DNA from: Cruorifilaria tuberocauda
Taxonomy: Eukaryota; Nematoda; Chromadorea; Rhabditida; Onchocercidae
Reading direction: 5' to 3'
Length of the DNA stretch: 64,000 nucleotides
Assembly: GCA_013365365.1 (NCBI GenBank)
Contig: JABVXU010000010.1
Location: forward strand, 62,001 to 126,000
The translations under genes and the position numbers were made by a program. This document shows positions 52,601 through 64,000 of this stretch, in pieces. The notes beneath the pieces are model-generated. The model was not told the origin of the DNA. It saw only the letters and a list, made by a program, of their open reading frames with translations, and made no database searches. How positions within the stretch are numbered: position 1 is the stretch's first letter; each line of letters starts with the position of its first letter.

Positions 52601-55600
52601 TTTCTAATTCATTCAAACCGTATAGTTATTAGATTTCAATATTGCAAAATTCACTTTCCATGCTATAGGGAATCAACAGCTGTTATCGATCGAAAAATGA
52701 TGACTCAAAATTAGGCTTATTAAATTAACTGAAAACAACAGAGGCTCGTCTAACTTTATCAGTACTAACTTAATTTACAACACTACAATCATTCAAGTGC
52801 AGAAAAGCTTATTGATTGACAAACAAAATAACTAAATGTAGTTCATTTTAAACATCCAGGATGAAAGCAAAAAGGCAAATATTAACGAGTGTAATTTTGA
52901 AGCTATAATTTTTTAATGCAATTAATTCCTACTTTCAGTTATTACTACTAGATGCTCAAAACAATAAGGAATAAGTAGTCTGCGAACCGCAAAAAAGTTA
53001 TGTTTTGCTGTGATTATCGAGGATTTACGATAAAAAATTTAACTCCATTCCATTTTAGTGTTTATCATAGCTATGAGACATTTTAGAAAAATTTTCAAAA
53101 AATCCGGATAGGAAACTAGTAAATTCATATTCCAAAGCATCAATTCTCATTACTAATTATTGGAAGAAATAAGCTTACAAATACAATCTTTTGTTCATGT
53201 ATTGCAATCTCATTTTAGAACTAAAACGACGATGTACAAATTTGACTATTTAAAATAGCTCACCCACTAGCTTCCCTTCCAGTCGCTGCTAGCATGAAAA
53301 TCAAAATAAAAAAATAGCCGCGGTTTTGTTTCTGTCTTCAATTTTCGATATTTCATGAAACATCCATTAGTGTGTGCGCATTTTTTTGCTCTTGAATTTG
53401 CATACCTTTTTCAAATCCTTCGTAGATGATGATGGTGGCGTTGCACCTGCGCTATGAATAATCTGTTTCTTGCAGTTAGTAACGCTAATGTCATTACCAT
53501 CTACCATGGTACTTTTTGAAACTGGTTTAAAATCCGATTCGCAGAATTCTGACGTTCCATCTCGTTCATTTCTTGATGTTGGTCGTACTGGAGGCGATAG
53601 AACGCAACTCGGCAAAGCGACTGATGACAAAAACTGAAGTAAATAGTAAATTTGTATGACAATGTCTAACATAAATTCTGAAACGTGATTTGGTTGAAAT
53701 TTTTATTTAAATCAAATCTGCGATTGATGTATCTGCTGAAGTTTATTTTATTATGAGTTTCTCCGCGAAATACTTTACTTCTTTTTCCTGCTATCAATCT
53801 TTATGCAAAAAATTCATTTATTGCGACAGAATACTAACATCCGAAAATAATCTCTTTAGGTTATACATTGCTAGATCTTTAACATTTAATAATTTAATAA
53901 TCAGAAGTGGGAAAAAACTAACGGCAGGAGCATTCTTAATGAACACATTTTTTATTCGCTGAAGCTCCGCTGAATCTAGTCGATCAAGATTTATGATCAC
54001 TGGAAGTGTCCGGCCGTCATTTTTTTGTGGTTGTCGTGGTGGAGTTAAAAGTGGTGAAATATGACCTAGTTCGCCAATAATAGTTTGCAAACGCCTGCAA
54101 TTAAATAAAATATTCTCACTTACCTAAAAATTTTGCTTCTCTAAGAGCGTATTATTAAACGAACTGCTTTTCTTCCCTTTACGATGGTAATACAGTAATT
54201 GTAATCTTACTGCTCCATACTTGATGTATAAAGCAGTTAAACATCTCATTGCTAATCAAGTCATAGGTCAATAAATCACTCAGATGAAACATCACAGAAA
54301 CATTACCTGCGCCAAGGGCAAGGAAACTGGCACGAAAAAGATATATGGAACAGGACTACTTTTATCTAATAACATGGTCTCTAAACTTACCTATGCTTTT
54401 AAAAGAGCAAGACCGGTTCCCTAATTCTTGAAGTTAGAAAACCAGCTTTGCTCTTTGAAAATTTCTACTAGAGATTAACTCTTTGATACAAATTGTATTT
54501 TGTATGTAAAGGAAATTACGGTTTATTTAATTGTTCGCGATTTTGCTCGTTTACTTCATCGGCAAATCCAGAATCTGGACTTTCTTGCTCTTCTTTCTCC
54601 CATTTAACTATCTTTTTTTCCATGTTTTTTAACATATCGATAGGTCGCTTCGTTGCATTTCCATTTCCCAGTTTTCCTTCACCAAATAACTCATTAATCG
54701 TCATTCGGCTATTTTCACATTCCATCTAAAAAATTGAAAAATTAAAGTCCTAATAATATCCGTGATGTAGTGCCCTGCTTTCAATGAATTCGAGTTTACA
54801 TCCATATGAGCTTTAATTATTCAAATTTTTTCCAAACCAAAACAATCCGATAAAATCAGTCAAAGTACAGTTTCTCTTTATTGATAACAAATATTGTAAA
54901 TTAGTAAAGGTCCTTATCGTTTGATGTACTGGCAGCCGCGGTATCTTCACTTCCTACTCATTATATACAAGCATTTTTAAGTTAGCCCTTCTAATTTTCC
55001 ATATATAAACCAAATATTCACTTTTGATGTTGTATTGCTTGTGCACGGTTTCTGCCAATTTTCCATATCCGTCTTGCTGGAATCACTTCTGCAACTTCTA
55101 AGAATTTTATCTCCAAATTCCTCATCAACAGAAAACAAAACATGTGCTCAGAAATCGAGTTAGGGATAATAATAGTTTACTGAAAATACCTTCTCCTTTT
55201 CCTTTTCCTACATGAGCTATCATCGGTGCGACTCAAGGTTGTCAAGGACCTGCTATTACGATGGTTAGTATTCATGAAGTTAACAGAAGGTATTGTTGCT
55301 TCTGAACCTCTCACAGAATTATTTTTCCGTTCTTGATTCTGAAATTTATATTTACTTAACAAATATGAAATAATCGATTATTAGAAGTCCCAATCCTCCA
55401 GATAAAAATAACTGAATTATACCATGAATGAACGATAACACACACCATTCCGTATTTTGGATACTTACGACCAATTTAACATTAAATGTTTCCGTGGCTT
55501 AACAACTTGGGAACCAAACAAACCAAATCTTATCAAGATAACTATGATATCGAGGTTTTTTTGTTATGACCAATTAGATATTCTTCTTTCTCTCTTCTCT

Positions 55601-57016
55601 TTTTGCTAAATTTGTTTTCTTAATACTTTCACTTGCAAAAGAAATAATGTATAACGTTGAAAATTATGCTGTTTCTCTAATAAAAAATGAGTCAAAACCG
55701 AATATGCAATACGACTTGATCTCTAACTTCAGGAATCAATATGTCAGAAAGTAATATATTAACCTTTTTAAATGGAAGGTTAGTATGGATTGTTGATAGT
55801 GGTACATCAACAACACTTTGCATTTTCTAAAGAAAACAAATTATAATTAAGCATTCTGTTTTTAAGTAATTTCAAAATTCTTTAAGCTCTAAGTCACATT
55901 TTTTATCCTTAACTCAGAAGCAGTGTTCGATGTCCATAATCTTTAATTTTGATTATTTATGAAACGAATGGAGTCACGATCACGAAAAATTTATATCAGA
56001 AAAATACATAACCTGTGCCATTAGAGTAGCAGTCATTTGTGACTGTGATGTCGATGATGATGGCACAAAAGATGGTCGTAATGGCTTGATCGGTGATTGA
56101 ACAACACCAAACAGACCCGAATTATTTGGACCATGTTGTGAGCCGACAATAATATCAGCCATTAAATCAAATGGACCAAGACCATCTGCAAAATCAATTT
56201 TTCAAAGTTTGAAAACTTTGTATTTCTTCTTGCATTGTTTCACTTTTTCATATGCTGGTTGACATTCATTTTTTTGAAGATTATGTTTTCTGCATGAATC
56301 ATGGGAAAAGAAGTAAAACAGCAACATGAAGTTTGTTCTTTGTACTAAAGCATGCTTCAGAAGTCAAAAATGACCTATTTACATTAGCAAGAGACCTATA
56401 AATGTCTTATAAATACGGAAAATGTGCAGGATATCGTTTTAAAAGTATAAGTAGGCAAAACATTTGAAGCTTTTTAGTAATGAAAGTAACTAAACAAATG
56501 ACTTCAACATTTAACACCTTAAGCAGAAATTTATTGCAGCAAAATCTTGATTAACATACTGTTACATATTTCTACGGTTTTTATAATCTCTTAGTGCGAC
56601 CGCAAAAATATCCCGTCCAACAAAATTTTCATCAAAATTCGAAAAGAATCAATACCATTTGAATTTTGATGTATTGTTTGTCAGTATGGAAATTTTCATA
56701 AAATTTCTAAAACCACAATTCAGTTAGTAAAAAAACATTGGAATGTTATATCCAATCCCCACTCCTATTCTAAATTACTGATCCACATGCCGTTTACTTT
56801 ACTTAGAACTTATGTACAGTAGTTTTTGAAAGCATTAAAAGCATACAGTTTTTACAAAAAAAAGCAAATTTTAATAGTTTAATTAAATAATTAATTAAAT
56901 CATTTACCAACAAGATTTTCACGGATCCTTGCTATCCTAGGCTTCGAATCTTCTTCATTCATTGCCTTCGGAATTTGATTGTTCGGATCAACAGTTTCAC
57001 GTACGTCACTGTTCAT
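49609..57016 (-). CDS. AF4/FMR2 (AFF) family protein, transcription elongation scaffold
   Basis: AFF proteins scaffold P-TEFb and other factors in the super elongation complex. Exons: 56908-57016, 56013-56185, 55764-55826, 55190-55338, 55022-55088, 54520-54725, 53923-54094, 53406-53633, 52007-52534, 51480-51629, 51158-51384, 50830-50965, 50280-50456, 49991-50111, 49609-49775; about 870-890 codons. N-terminal DGLGPFDLMADIIVG; disordered Ser/Lys middle; LPVIINLDRLDSAELQRI resembles the AFF motif before the C-terminal homology domain. That domain is clear: NYYLDEVARPLKHRADKE, KTLAYMDAAVYFILSSATER, RDSAELMKWALDLKLSIF, FRILSLRVQAVLNYYLYSLK, and last exon ICGPLTVDLSLYSLSEYLAT plus AVTWLRMEYR (compare [25 protein letters not shown]). 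A single in-frame TAA at 51202-51204 interrupts exon 51158-51384; splicing out 51200-51253 would remove it in phase. The ATG directly abuts a TATAG acceptor, suggesting trans-splicing. Confidence 0.88.
51200..51253 (-). other. Possible 54-nt exitron spanning an in-frame TAA in the AFF gene
   Basis: The minus strand begins with GTGGGC and ends in TTAACTTAAAG; its length is a multiple of three, so removing it keeps the frame and deletes the TAA at 51202-51204. But it would also delete KWALDLKLSIF, which resembles the conserved YTMKLKNYL stretch of human AFF proteins. So either the stop is real in one isoform, or it is a mutation or sequencing error. Confidence 0.35.
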
Positions 57017-57026
57017 CTATAACTTT
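57006..57026 (-). promoter_or_regulatory. Candidate trans-splice acceptor at the AFF start codon
   Basis: On the minus strand GTTATAG is followed immediately by the ATG. Acceptors this tight to the start are a nematode habit. If it is an ordinary internal acceptor, an upstream coding exon would exist and the true N-terminus would be longer. Confidence 0.4.
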
Positions 57027-57284
57027 CAGTTTAGTTCATATTCCAATTACTAATAAAAATTTGAATTAATCGCAACAAACAAAGTTAACTCATCCATTAA
57101 ATTCAGTTAGAAGAGGCAAAAGCTCTCCATCTTTCCTCGGACCTTCCAGAAGTCTCCTAGCCCGCCGCATCGCGAAAAACGAAGTCTCCCGACGGGACGA
57201 CAACTCCCAGAGCACTAACAAACAGGCTGAAAAAACCCGATATTGCTCTCTATCGATTCTTCGTTACATGAGCCTGCTGTTGTG

Positions 57285-57345
57285 TGGCAGGGATGTGTAT
57301 GCATGTGTGTATGTCTCTGTGTATGTGTGTGCGTGCTGTCGGGTT
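57285..57345. repeat. TG-rich simple sequence upstream of AFF
   Basis: Imperfect TGTG/TATG units, about 270-330 bp before the AFF start codon, followed by a GA-rich patch (57358-57380). Open frames here on both strands are repeat by-products. Confidence 0.75.
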
Positions 57346-60300
57346 GAGGGCAGAGGCAAGAGAAAACGAGAGAGAGGGGCGATGTACAAGAGACCCTCTT
57401 GCACTCACTCGTCGTCTGCTCCGTCCCTCTGTCTCGCACTTCCTCGCTTCTCCTCTTGCACCATCGTCGAACACGTAGGGAGATATCCGTCCATGTGCTT
57501 AGGAAGCCGATATATCACCTCGCAAGTACCTTCTCTGCTTCTCTTCCTCATCCCTCCACTCTCAGATGTTACTTGTATGACGACGATCTGGGGAAAGGTC
57601 ATACTTCGAAATACGGGAAGAGGGAAGGTCAAATGTTAGAGTATGGCGCTAAGACGTAAAGCAAAAGTGAACGCTTACTGCCTAGAAAGGTCAGTATGTA
57701 TGCATTGGCAGTTCTGAACGTTTTTTGGTGTGACCTCAATGATTTCAAAATGATTTCAGCGAAAAGAATCGGTCAAGATCAGGAAGGATTAAGCTACCTT
57801 TAACCTTTTGGGTTGAAATCCCAGCTTCATAACAACACCTATATTTTAACATCTAATCAGGTTATGAGGATAGACTAAGTTACCTGCTTAAAGTACCATT
57901 CTAACTAGTCTCTTCCGGATCCTAAGCATAACCTCTGACTTCTCAGATTCATCTACTACTCACCTCAATCACTTATTTTAATAGGTAGAAAAGTGCACTA
58001 ACAGGAATCTCTGGCACTTTCATTATTATTGGTGCCTATCATCATCGAGCGAATATTTCACTTGTATTGCACTCTCTTCGATTCCACTCCTTCATCATAA
58101 ATCAATTACTTTCCCGCCTTTATAGCATCCAAAGGATGAGGAAAATATCAAGGGATAGGAGGATACCCGAGATGACATCGAGATAAAATAAGCCAATAAT
58201 TATCTTGCTCATAAATGCTATTTCTACCATAAACAGGTGACTTCTTAGGACTATATATATACCTAAATGAAAATAGAGATCAGGAATGAAAGTTAGAAAA
58301 ACAGGGAAGACTCTTTGACTTCTTATCCTCACGTCATTAATACACGAAAGAAGATGGGGATAATAATCCTCGGGAAGATTTATGGGACAGAGAGAGAACA
58401 GTAATGTGCTATCACTTCTCCAGGAATGGCTTGAAGGTTATTTATAAAAGTTCTTTCCCCCTTAATTAATTATCATCCCATTCCATCTCATTACATTGCT
58501 TTATTTGTGACGTTATATGTCGAAATTATTATAATTTTGTTCAATACTTTTTATCAATTGAAATTCCATAGTGCAGTACTTTTTGTTTGATTGTTCAGCG
58601 TGGGAGGTACTAAATGTTGTGTTTTAAATACTCTAAATACGCTAATAGTAATTAATAAAAGATGATAGATTTGTTTTGAAAAGAAAGATAGTTGATAAAC
58701 TAAGGGGATGAAATGTGAGGTCATATGCTATGAATTAATGTTCCTGCTTTGAAAATATGTAAATCAACGTTGAATTAAAAATTATAGAACAGTGGAATAA
58801 AATTTTATTCAATTTTGATGAAGCTTGATTTGCTATTACTTTTTCAGAAATATATGCAAATAAATCACTAAAAGGTTTTTTATCACACAGTTTTGATGTG
58901 ACTAGAGCGGAAAAAACGAAGAAAGGATAACTAGAGAAGAGGAGTGAAGCGCTGTTATTCATCCATCCATGTGCGCTTTCCCTTGTTATTACTATTATTA
59001 GCTAATCAGTCATCGTTTTCAAGTTCAATCTTTTCGAAATAAGAAACATCAAAATATTTACTTCTCATCGAAAGAGAATATCAACCTTATAACACTTTTG
59101 GAAGAAATAAGAAAAACGTTTTATTTCATCAGATTATCTTAAGGAGAAATTAATGTGGCATGAAATCCTTTGATATTATAGGCGTTAATTTAATAGAAAG
59201 ATCAGTATGCCTGATGAAATAAAATCAATATATATCTGGCCAAACATTATACTGTGGTTATTTGCAATAACCAAAGGTCAGATGAGGCAAAGTCATTTTA
59301 AAGTTCCAAAGACAACTATTAACTTGCTATAAGTCTTCCGGAAACAACAATTGATCATTTGTCATCCTTATGTTATCGCTTTTAATTTTCGTAATAACTC
59401 TCTTCTTCAGCAATGTTCATTCTATTCTCATTAATTATTATCAAGATTAAAGTGAAAGTAATGAGAAAAGGACAAATTACCAAAAAAAGAGAAATTCTGC
59501 ATTAAAAATCTCCATCAATAATTTTGATTAGCCATTATTATTCACGACTAGCAAAAAAGAAACAACTTGAAAGAATAAAATAGATGAAAATGATCAAGTA
59601 AAGGAGGTTATTTCTATTTCATACAAAATGATTACTTATTGAGTCGGAACGATTGTGGTGTTGATGGAATGGAATTACATTCGATCTTCAATTTGATTGT
59701 AACAAAATAAATGAATGTATAATTAAAAGTGGCAGACTAAAAATTTCTAAATCTCAGACCTGTAAAATTCTTTTCAATTGTATCATAACAAAAATTATTT
59801 TTTGATTGTTAAATTTAACAGAGAGAGGGAAAATTCTCTTTCAAAAGTTAGTTAATCAAAAGAGTGATGCAAAAGAATAAAAGGAAAGTACATAAATATT
59901 TTGTGAGGGTGGAAAAAATTCCGCCTGTTAATTTGATTTGCCACCCTTGAAATTTTAATGCAATTCAGATGTTTGCTGAAAGAATAAAATAATCAAAACA
60001 GACATTAATCGTCTAAAATGGAATTTATAAGAAAAGGTTTGATAGCTTTACAAGCAATTTAAAATGCTCCAACTACTTCAGCGAAAGAAACATGATTTAA
60101 ATCTGATCAAAAATTCAATTCCACTTCCATTTTATTCTAATTGTTTTTCAAATAATTTTGTTCGATTAATTTAATGGAATTCGACTGTTTACGTTCGAAC
60201 GAAATCGATGAGAAACGTAATAACGTAACAATTGCTGATGCTTATTCGTAAATTTATCTGAAAGTTCATTCAACCATAAAAGTAATTTGAAATCTAGTGA

Positions 60301-61099
60301 AGAGTTAGCAGCAGATTTTTTGCAAATGAGATTGAATAATTGAGTATAAGTTATTTCAAGCAATTAATAGCATTTCTGATAGATTCTATCATTTCGGAGA
60401 TAAAGAATTTAAATTCTATAGAGAAACAGGATCTTTGAATCATTTACAGTTAAAAACTTAATTCGCTTTACTTCATAATATGTTTCTTGCTTTTATGAAA
60501 ATTTTTCAGCAGATAATAAGACCTAATTTTAACTGATGTTCGAATAACTGCTGTATCGTTAAATTATAAGAAATCGTATACACTATTTGGATCATTATTG
60601 ATTTGGAAAATTGGTAACGAAACTGAGCAAAAAATTTAACAAATAATGAGCTTGGGAGATGGAAAAAAAATAAGATAAGAAATATTGTTTAACTAATAGA
60701 TTCAAATCACAAAAAGACGAAGTAGCTTTGTTGATAATTAGAATTTTTAAAATCAAACGTAGTCAATTTATCAAAATTTAATTTACTTTAAAATTTACCC
60801 ATCAATATTTTTATATAATTTCTACAGTTGAAATCGATGAAATTTTCTATATGAGAAAAATTTCATATGCTCGAGTTGGTCAGTAATGAATGAATTCCTG
60901 AGCGATTTTTAATGATAATAATTAATTGTTACAGTTTAAAAATGATTCACAGGTTTTACAAATCTCATGCAATTATCACATTCAGAATGGTGATCGATGA
61001 AAAGGAATGTGATTCAAAAACATTTAAAACGACTTAAAAGACAAAATTTTTCTTTTTTTGTTGACAACTTTCGTAATATTGCTGCTCTAATCAATAAAT

Positions 61100-61125
61100 A
61101 CCGTATTCCTAAATAGGAATACGGT
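61100..61125. repeat. Perfect short inverted repeat (11-bp stem, 4-nt loop)
   Basis: ACCGTATTCCT and its exact complement flank AAAT. It lies in non-coding DNA far from any gene. It may be the remnant of a small transposon end, a cruciform-prone site, or chance. Confidence 0.8.
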
Positions 61126-61722
61126 TTAATTTCCGGTTTATGAAATGAATTACTAATTTACTGAGAGGAGCAATCGTTTTTTTAATCACGATTTACTCCC
61201 AATAATTGGATGGTCTTTATTTACGCTATAAAAATTTTCTTCCATAATGTAAAATAAATATTCATTAGGCTGATGAACAAATGATATAATTAATAGGTTG
61301 ATAACATAAATTAAACATGAATAAGCTTGTATGAAATGACTTCTAAAACAAGTGATTAGTTTTAAGAGAAAAATTTGTAGTGGAGAATGATCTTGCGGAT
61401 CGTATGAATATGAAATATTGTTGAATTAGGTTTTAGAACATACCGAAGTTGTCAAAATACCTGATGACAACGTGATTTGTTGCACTGTACTTATTAATTT
61501 ACCACTTATCCATGTCCACTCATTTACTGATATAATATCAGCAATGAGCAGTACTGTTTGCATCACAATAATAGGAGGATATATGTCATTTTAATTAAAT
61601 TTGGAGCAAGTTTAAATCAATCAAAGATGAGCATTGATATCAGAAAGTTCGTTCGATCTCTCCTCGAAAATCCATCAAAAGCAACGAACAATTTACGCAT
61701 ACACTTCAAGAGAAATATTGTC

Positions 61723-61749
61723 AAGAGAGAGAGAGAGAGAGAGAGAGAG
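61723..61749. repeat. (GA)n microsatellite
   Basis: About thirteen uninterrupted GA units in non-coding DNA, preceded by AAGA and followed by GGTAGAGAG. Confidence 0.9.
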
Positions 61750-63713
61750 GTAGAGAGATTCTTCATCTCGTCTTCTTTTGTCCAATCAGTTCTTTTTTTC
61801 ATTTCTCAGCATTCTATCGATCGAGAAATTCAGCAGGGAATGTTGCACAATATTCGTACTTAAAGGAATTGGATATGTTCAAGAAGTGTAACTTCACTTG
61901 ACTGGGCTAAATCTGAAGAGATCAAGTTTAGCAATTGGCCACACTTGGAGTCAAAAATGTGAATATAAAATAAAGATAGAAGTGAACTGGAGTAGATATG
62001 AAGAGGAGATGAATTAAATATAATTCTCTTTGGGTTCAAAGAGCATTGCATTACCTTTCTTGCCATGAAAAAAACTACCACAATTATAATTGTGCTTTTG
62101 TTTCTCCTAATCAATGCAAATAGAATTGATTTTATAAGTTATTTTGACTTTGAATCATAATTTAAACAGAAGAAATGAAAAATCTGTTATATTAGATGTA
62201 CTTTTCTGAGAAATCTTTTGATAAAAGAAAGTTTTAATTGTTATAACTTCCAAGATTAGTAATTAGAAGGATAAATCAATAATCAACGCAAGATTGTCAA
62301 TTATTTGCAATCATTTTATTGAGAATTAGAAAAATAGAAGAATATTTTTCTTCTTTTCCTTATTAGAGACGAAAATTTCTGAAAAATTGATCTCTATGAA
62401 TTTTAATAAACTAAAATTACTTCATAACTACATCAAATATCAGTAAAGATAAAAACTTTTGTGATATAAAAGATATGAAGTGGGGATATTTTCGTTTGCA
62501 TTAGTCTTCCGTCGAACTGCTAAAAGGCAGTATTACACAATTTTGATGTATTAGAATTAATGATAAATTTTAATTTGTAATATCCAAAAATTAAATTTAT
62601 CAAAATCAGTTGATACACACATATATTAATACATTAGAACAGATCCATTTAAAATTTCAGGTATTCTTTCAAATCATTCCAATATAGCACTGCAACCAAT
62701 CAGGAAACTTTTTATTCTTTATCATTGATCAAATCATTATAATCAGGGAAAAGGATTAAAAATGTTTTATGAAGAAGTTATTTTCTTTGCGATAAGAGGA
62801 AATCTGAATAAATTGAAAAAAGTGAAATCCTCTCTTTGACTAAATGCGAGAGAATTTCGATTGATAGATAAAAGAGCTTCCTGATTGGATGATTTGAAGA
62901 AACTTTTGAAGTTTTTCCAATGTATTGATATTTATGTAACAATTTCAATGTATCAGAATTATCGACATCTCTTATAGCAGTTGATATTAGATTAGATATA
63001 TTTTCTAAAGAAATTTCTCTCTTCTATAAATTTATAATATTTAACAATTTGAAATTTCAAAAAAGAAAGGAACGTCAAATCGGAAATCTGCCGGAACAAA
63101 GCTAAATTTTAGGCTTGTTACAATGTATCCAAATTATCTGCTTTAATATTCACTATTGTAATAAGAAGAATGTATGATTTTAGTAAAATGAAACGTTATT
63201 CAGAAGTTCTCATCATAGTTGATAATTTATTAAGCTAATATTAGAATATTATAAGGATGAATAACATGCTTAATGTGAGGAGATGTCCTGCACAGATCTT
63301 AGGATTCGTTTTTTTCGTAGCGCTCTTTTATCATATTGAGTTGGGCCATTTGTTCCATTTTCTGTCAGAGTTAGACTAAGCATCTTGTCACCTTCCTGAG
63401 TTATCGGAGTAGAGAAGTGAACGCTTTGATTATTTTTGGCGTTATTATTTGTAACTTTTCGAAATTCTAAATTTTTCGAAGGGCAAATAATTAATTAAAG
63501 GATTAAAGACATAAGTGATTATCAAATGTTCCAGTTAAGCAATAGTATAATAATCAAATCAATTAAATAGAGGTAAACTTGACTTTCTTTCTTTTCGATA
63601 TCCATCAAATAAAAAGTCTGAATAATAGTTTATATAGGTCTTGATATTCGAAAGCTTATCGATATAGCTTATCGAAATATCTTTTCAGGAGTACCGAAAG
63701 TTTTTTGTCGAAA

Positions 63714-63742
63714 CTGCCCGAAATCATGGATCAGTAATTCTG
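63714..63742 (+). promoter_or_regulatory. Candidate 5'UTR exon end with a three-codon upstream ORF
   Basis: TCTG followed by GTAAGT at 63743 is a consensus donor that pairs with TTTTCAG ending at 63864. The sequence contains ATG GAT CAG TAA, a minimal upstream ORF. After splicing, the junction reads TGA in frame with the downstream start, which fixes the coding start at 63896. The left end of this exon is unknown. Confidence 0.45.
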
Positions 63743-63895
63743 GTAAGTACTGGAGACTGACTTGATTTGCATTAACGCTTTTACACTGCCTTAACGTTTA
63801 TAATCTCTCATTTTCCTAATTCTGTTCCCTATTTTTTTTTACTTTCATATTTTTTTATTTTCAGATATCTGAAGAAGATTTCAGAAGATTTGGGC

Positions 63896-64000
63896 ATGGT
63901 GGCAGGCGTACAATTATTTGGATGGAGGATGCTTTTGGGCATTTTGGTTACTTCCTTGGCACTCTTCCAATGTCAGAAAGTGACAAAAATTAAGTTTTCT
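63896..64000 (+). CDS. N-terminus of a secreted or type I membrane protein, cut by the window edge
   Basis: Exon 2 begins at 63865 behind a strong TTTTCAG acceptor. From ATG 63896 the frame stays open to the edge for 35 codons. Residues 1-26 form a classic signal peptide: MVAGVQLFGWRM, then the hydrophobic core LLGILVTSLALF, then QCQKVTKIKFS. The splice junction makes an in-frame TGA upstream, so this Met is the first available. Too little of the mature protein is visible to name a family. If the upstream donor is not used, the gene could start differently. Confidence 0.55.
   Translation, partial: MVAGVQLFGWRMLLGILVTSLALFQCQKVTKIKFS

Larger units (their letters stand above)
57017..63895. other. 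Divergent gene-poor region between AFF (-) and the right-end gene (+)
   Basis: About 6.9 kb. The 500-600 bp next to AFF (57100-57660) is GC-richer, with TG-rich and CT/GA-rich patches, and is the probable AFF promoter side. The rest is AT-rich without a supported gene. It includes a perfect hairpin (61100-61125), a GA repeat (61723-61749) and, at the right end, a 5'UTR exon of the next gene. Confidence 0.5.

Noticed and set aside
57800..57830. T-arm-like GGGTTGAAATCCC considered as a tRNA
   Set aside because: The invariant C of the T-loop is G, and no D-arm, anticodon arm or acceptor stem can be drawn around it.

Overview
The window looks like nuclear DNA from a parasitic nematode, most likely a filarial (spirurid) worm. 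It is strongly AT-rich, its genes are cut into many short exons with GT-AG introns, several start codons sit just behind a TTTTAG/TTTCAG/TATAG acceptor as expected for spliced-leader trans-splicing, and the best protein matches I recall are Caenorhabditis elegans families. Genus and species cannot be settled by eye. All gene models were built by hand: I checked that codon phase is continuous across every exon junction and compared the peptides with families known from memory. No database search was run.

Layout. 1-12367 (-): SET1/SETD1 histone H3K4 methyltransferase (set-2), 29 exons, its catalytic C-terminus cut off by the left edge. 15654-17116 (-): mitochondrial ribosomal protein uL30m. 18678-24342 (-): cytoplasmic intermediate filament protein, complete, about 578 aa. 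24343-33927: a 9.6 kb gene-poor stretch. 33928-34603 (-): SUMO (smo-1). 36078-41238 (-): ANKRD13-type ankyrin/ubiquitin-interacting protein. 44132-45538 (+): two-box HMG protein (hmg-1.2 like). 49609-57016 (-): AF4/FMR2 (AFF) family transcription elongation scaffold. 57017-63895: gene-poor. 63896-64000 (+): first coding bases of a signal-peptide protein running off the right edge.

The genes are independent transcription units, not an operon. Four of the eight act on chromatin or transcription (SET1, SUMO, HMG box, AFF); the others serve mitochondrial translation, cytoskeleton and ubiquitin-dependent trafficking.

Most notable: the conserved C-terminal domain of the AFF gene contains one in-frame TAA inside an exon that is otherwise open, conserved and correctly phased. 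A 54-nt GT..AG segment (18 codons) spanning that stop could be an exitron, or the stop may be a mutation or a sequence error. Other points are an alternative AFF C-terminus, a long acidic run and a possible WDR5-binding motif in SET1, and an unexplained GC-richer exon-like block at 18.0-18.26 kb. I did not find a clearly new multi-gene system, CRISPR array, tRNA, rRNA or intact transposon.
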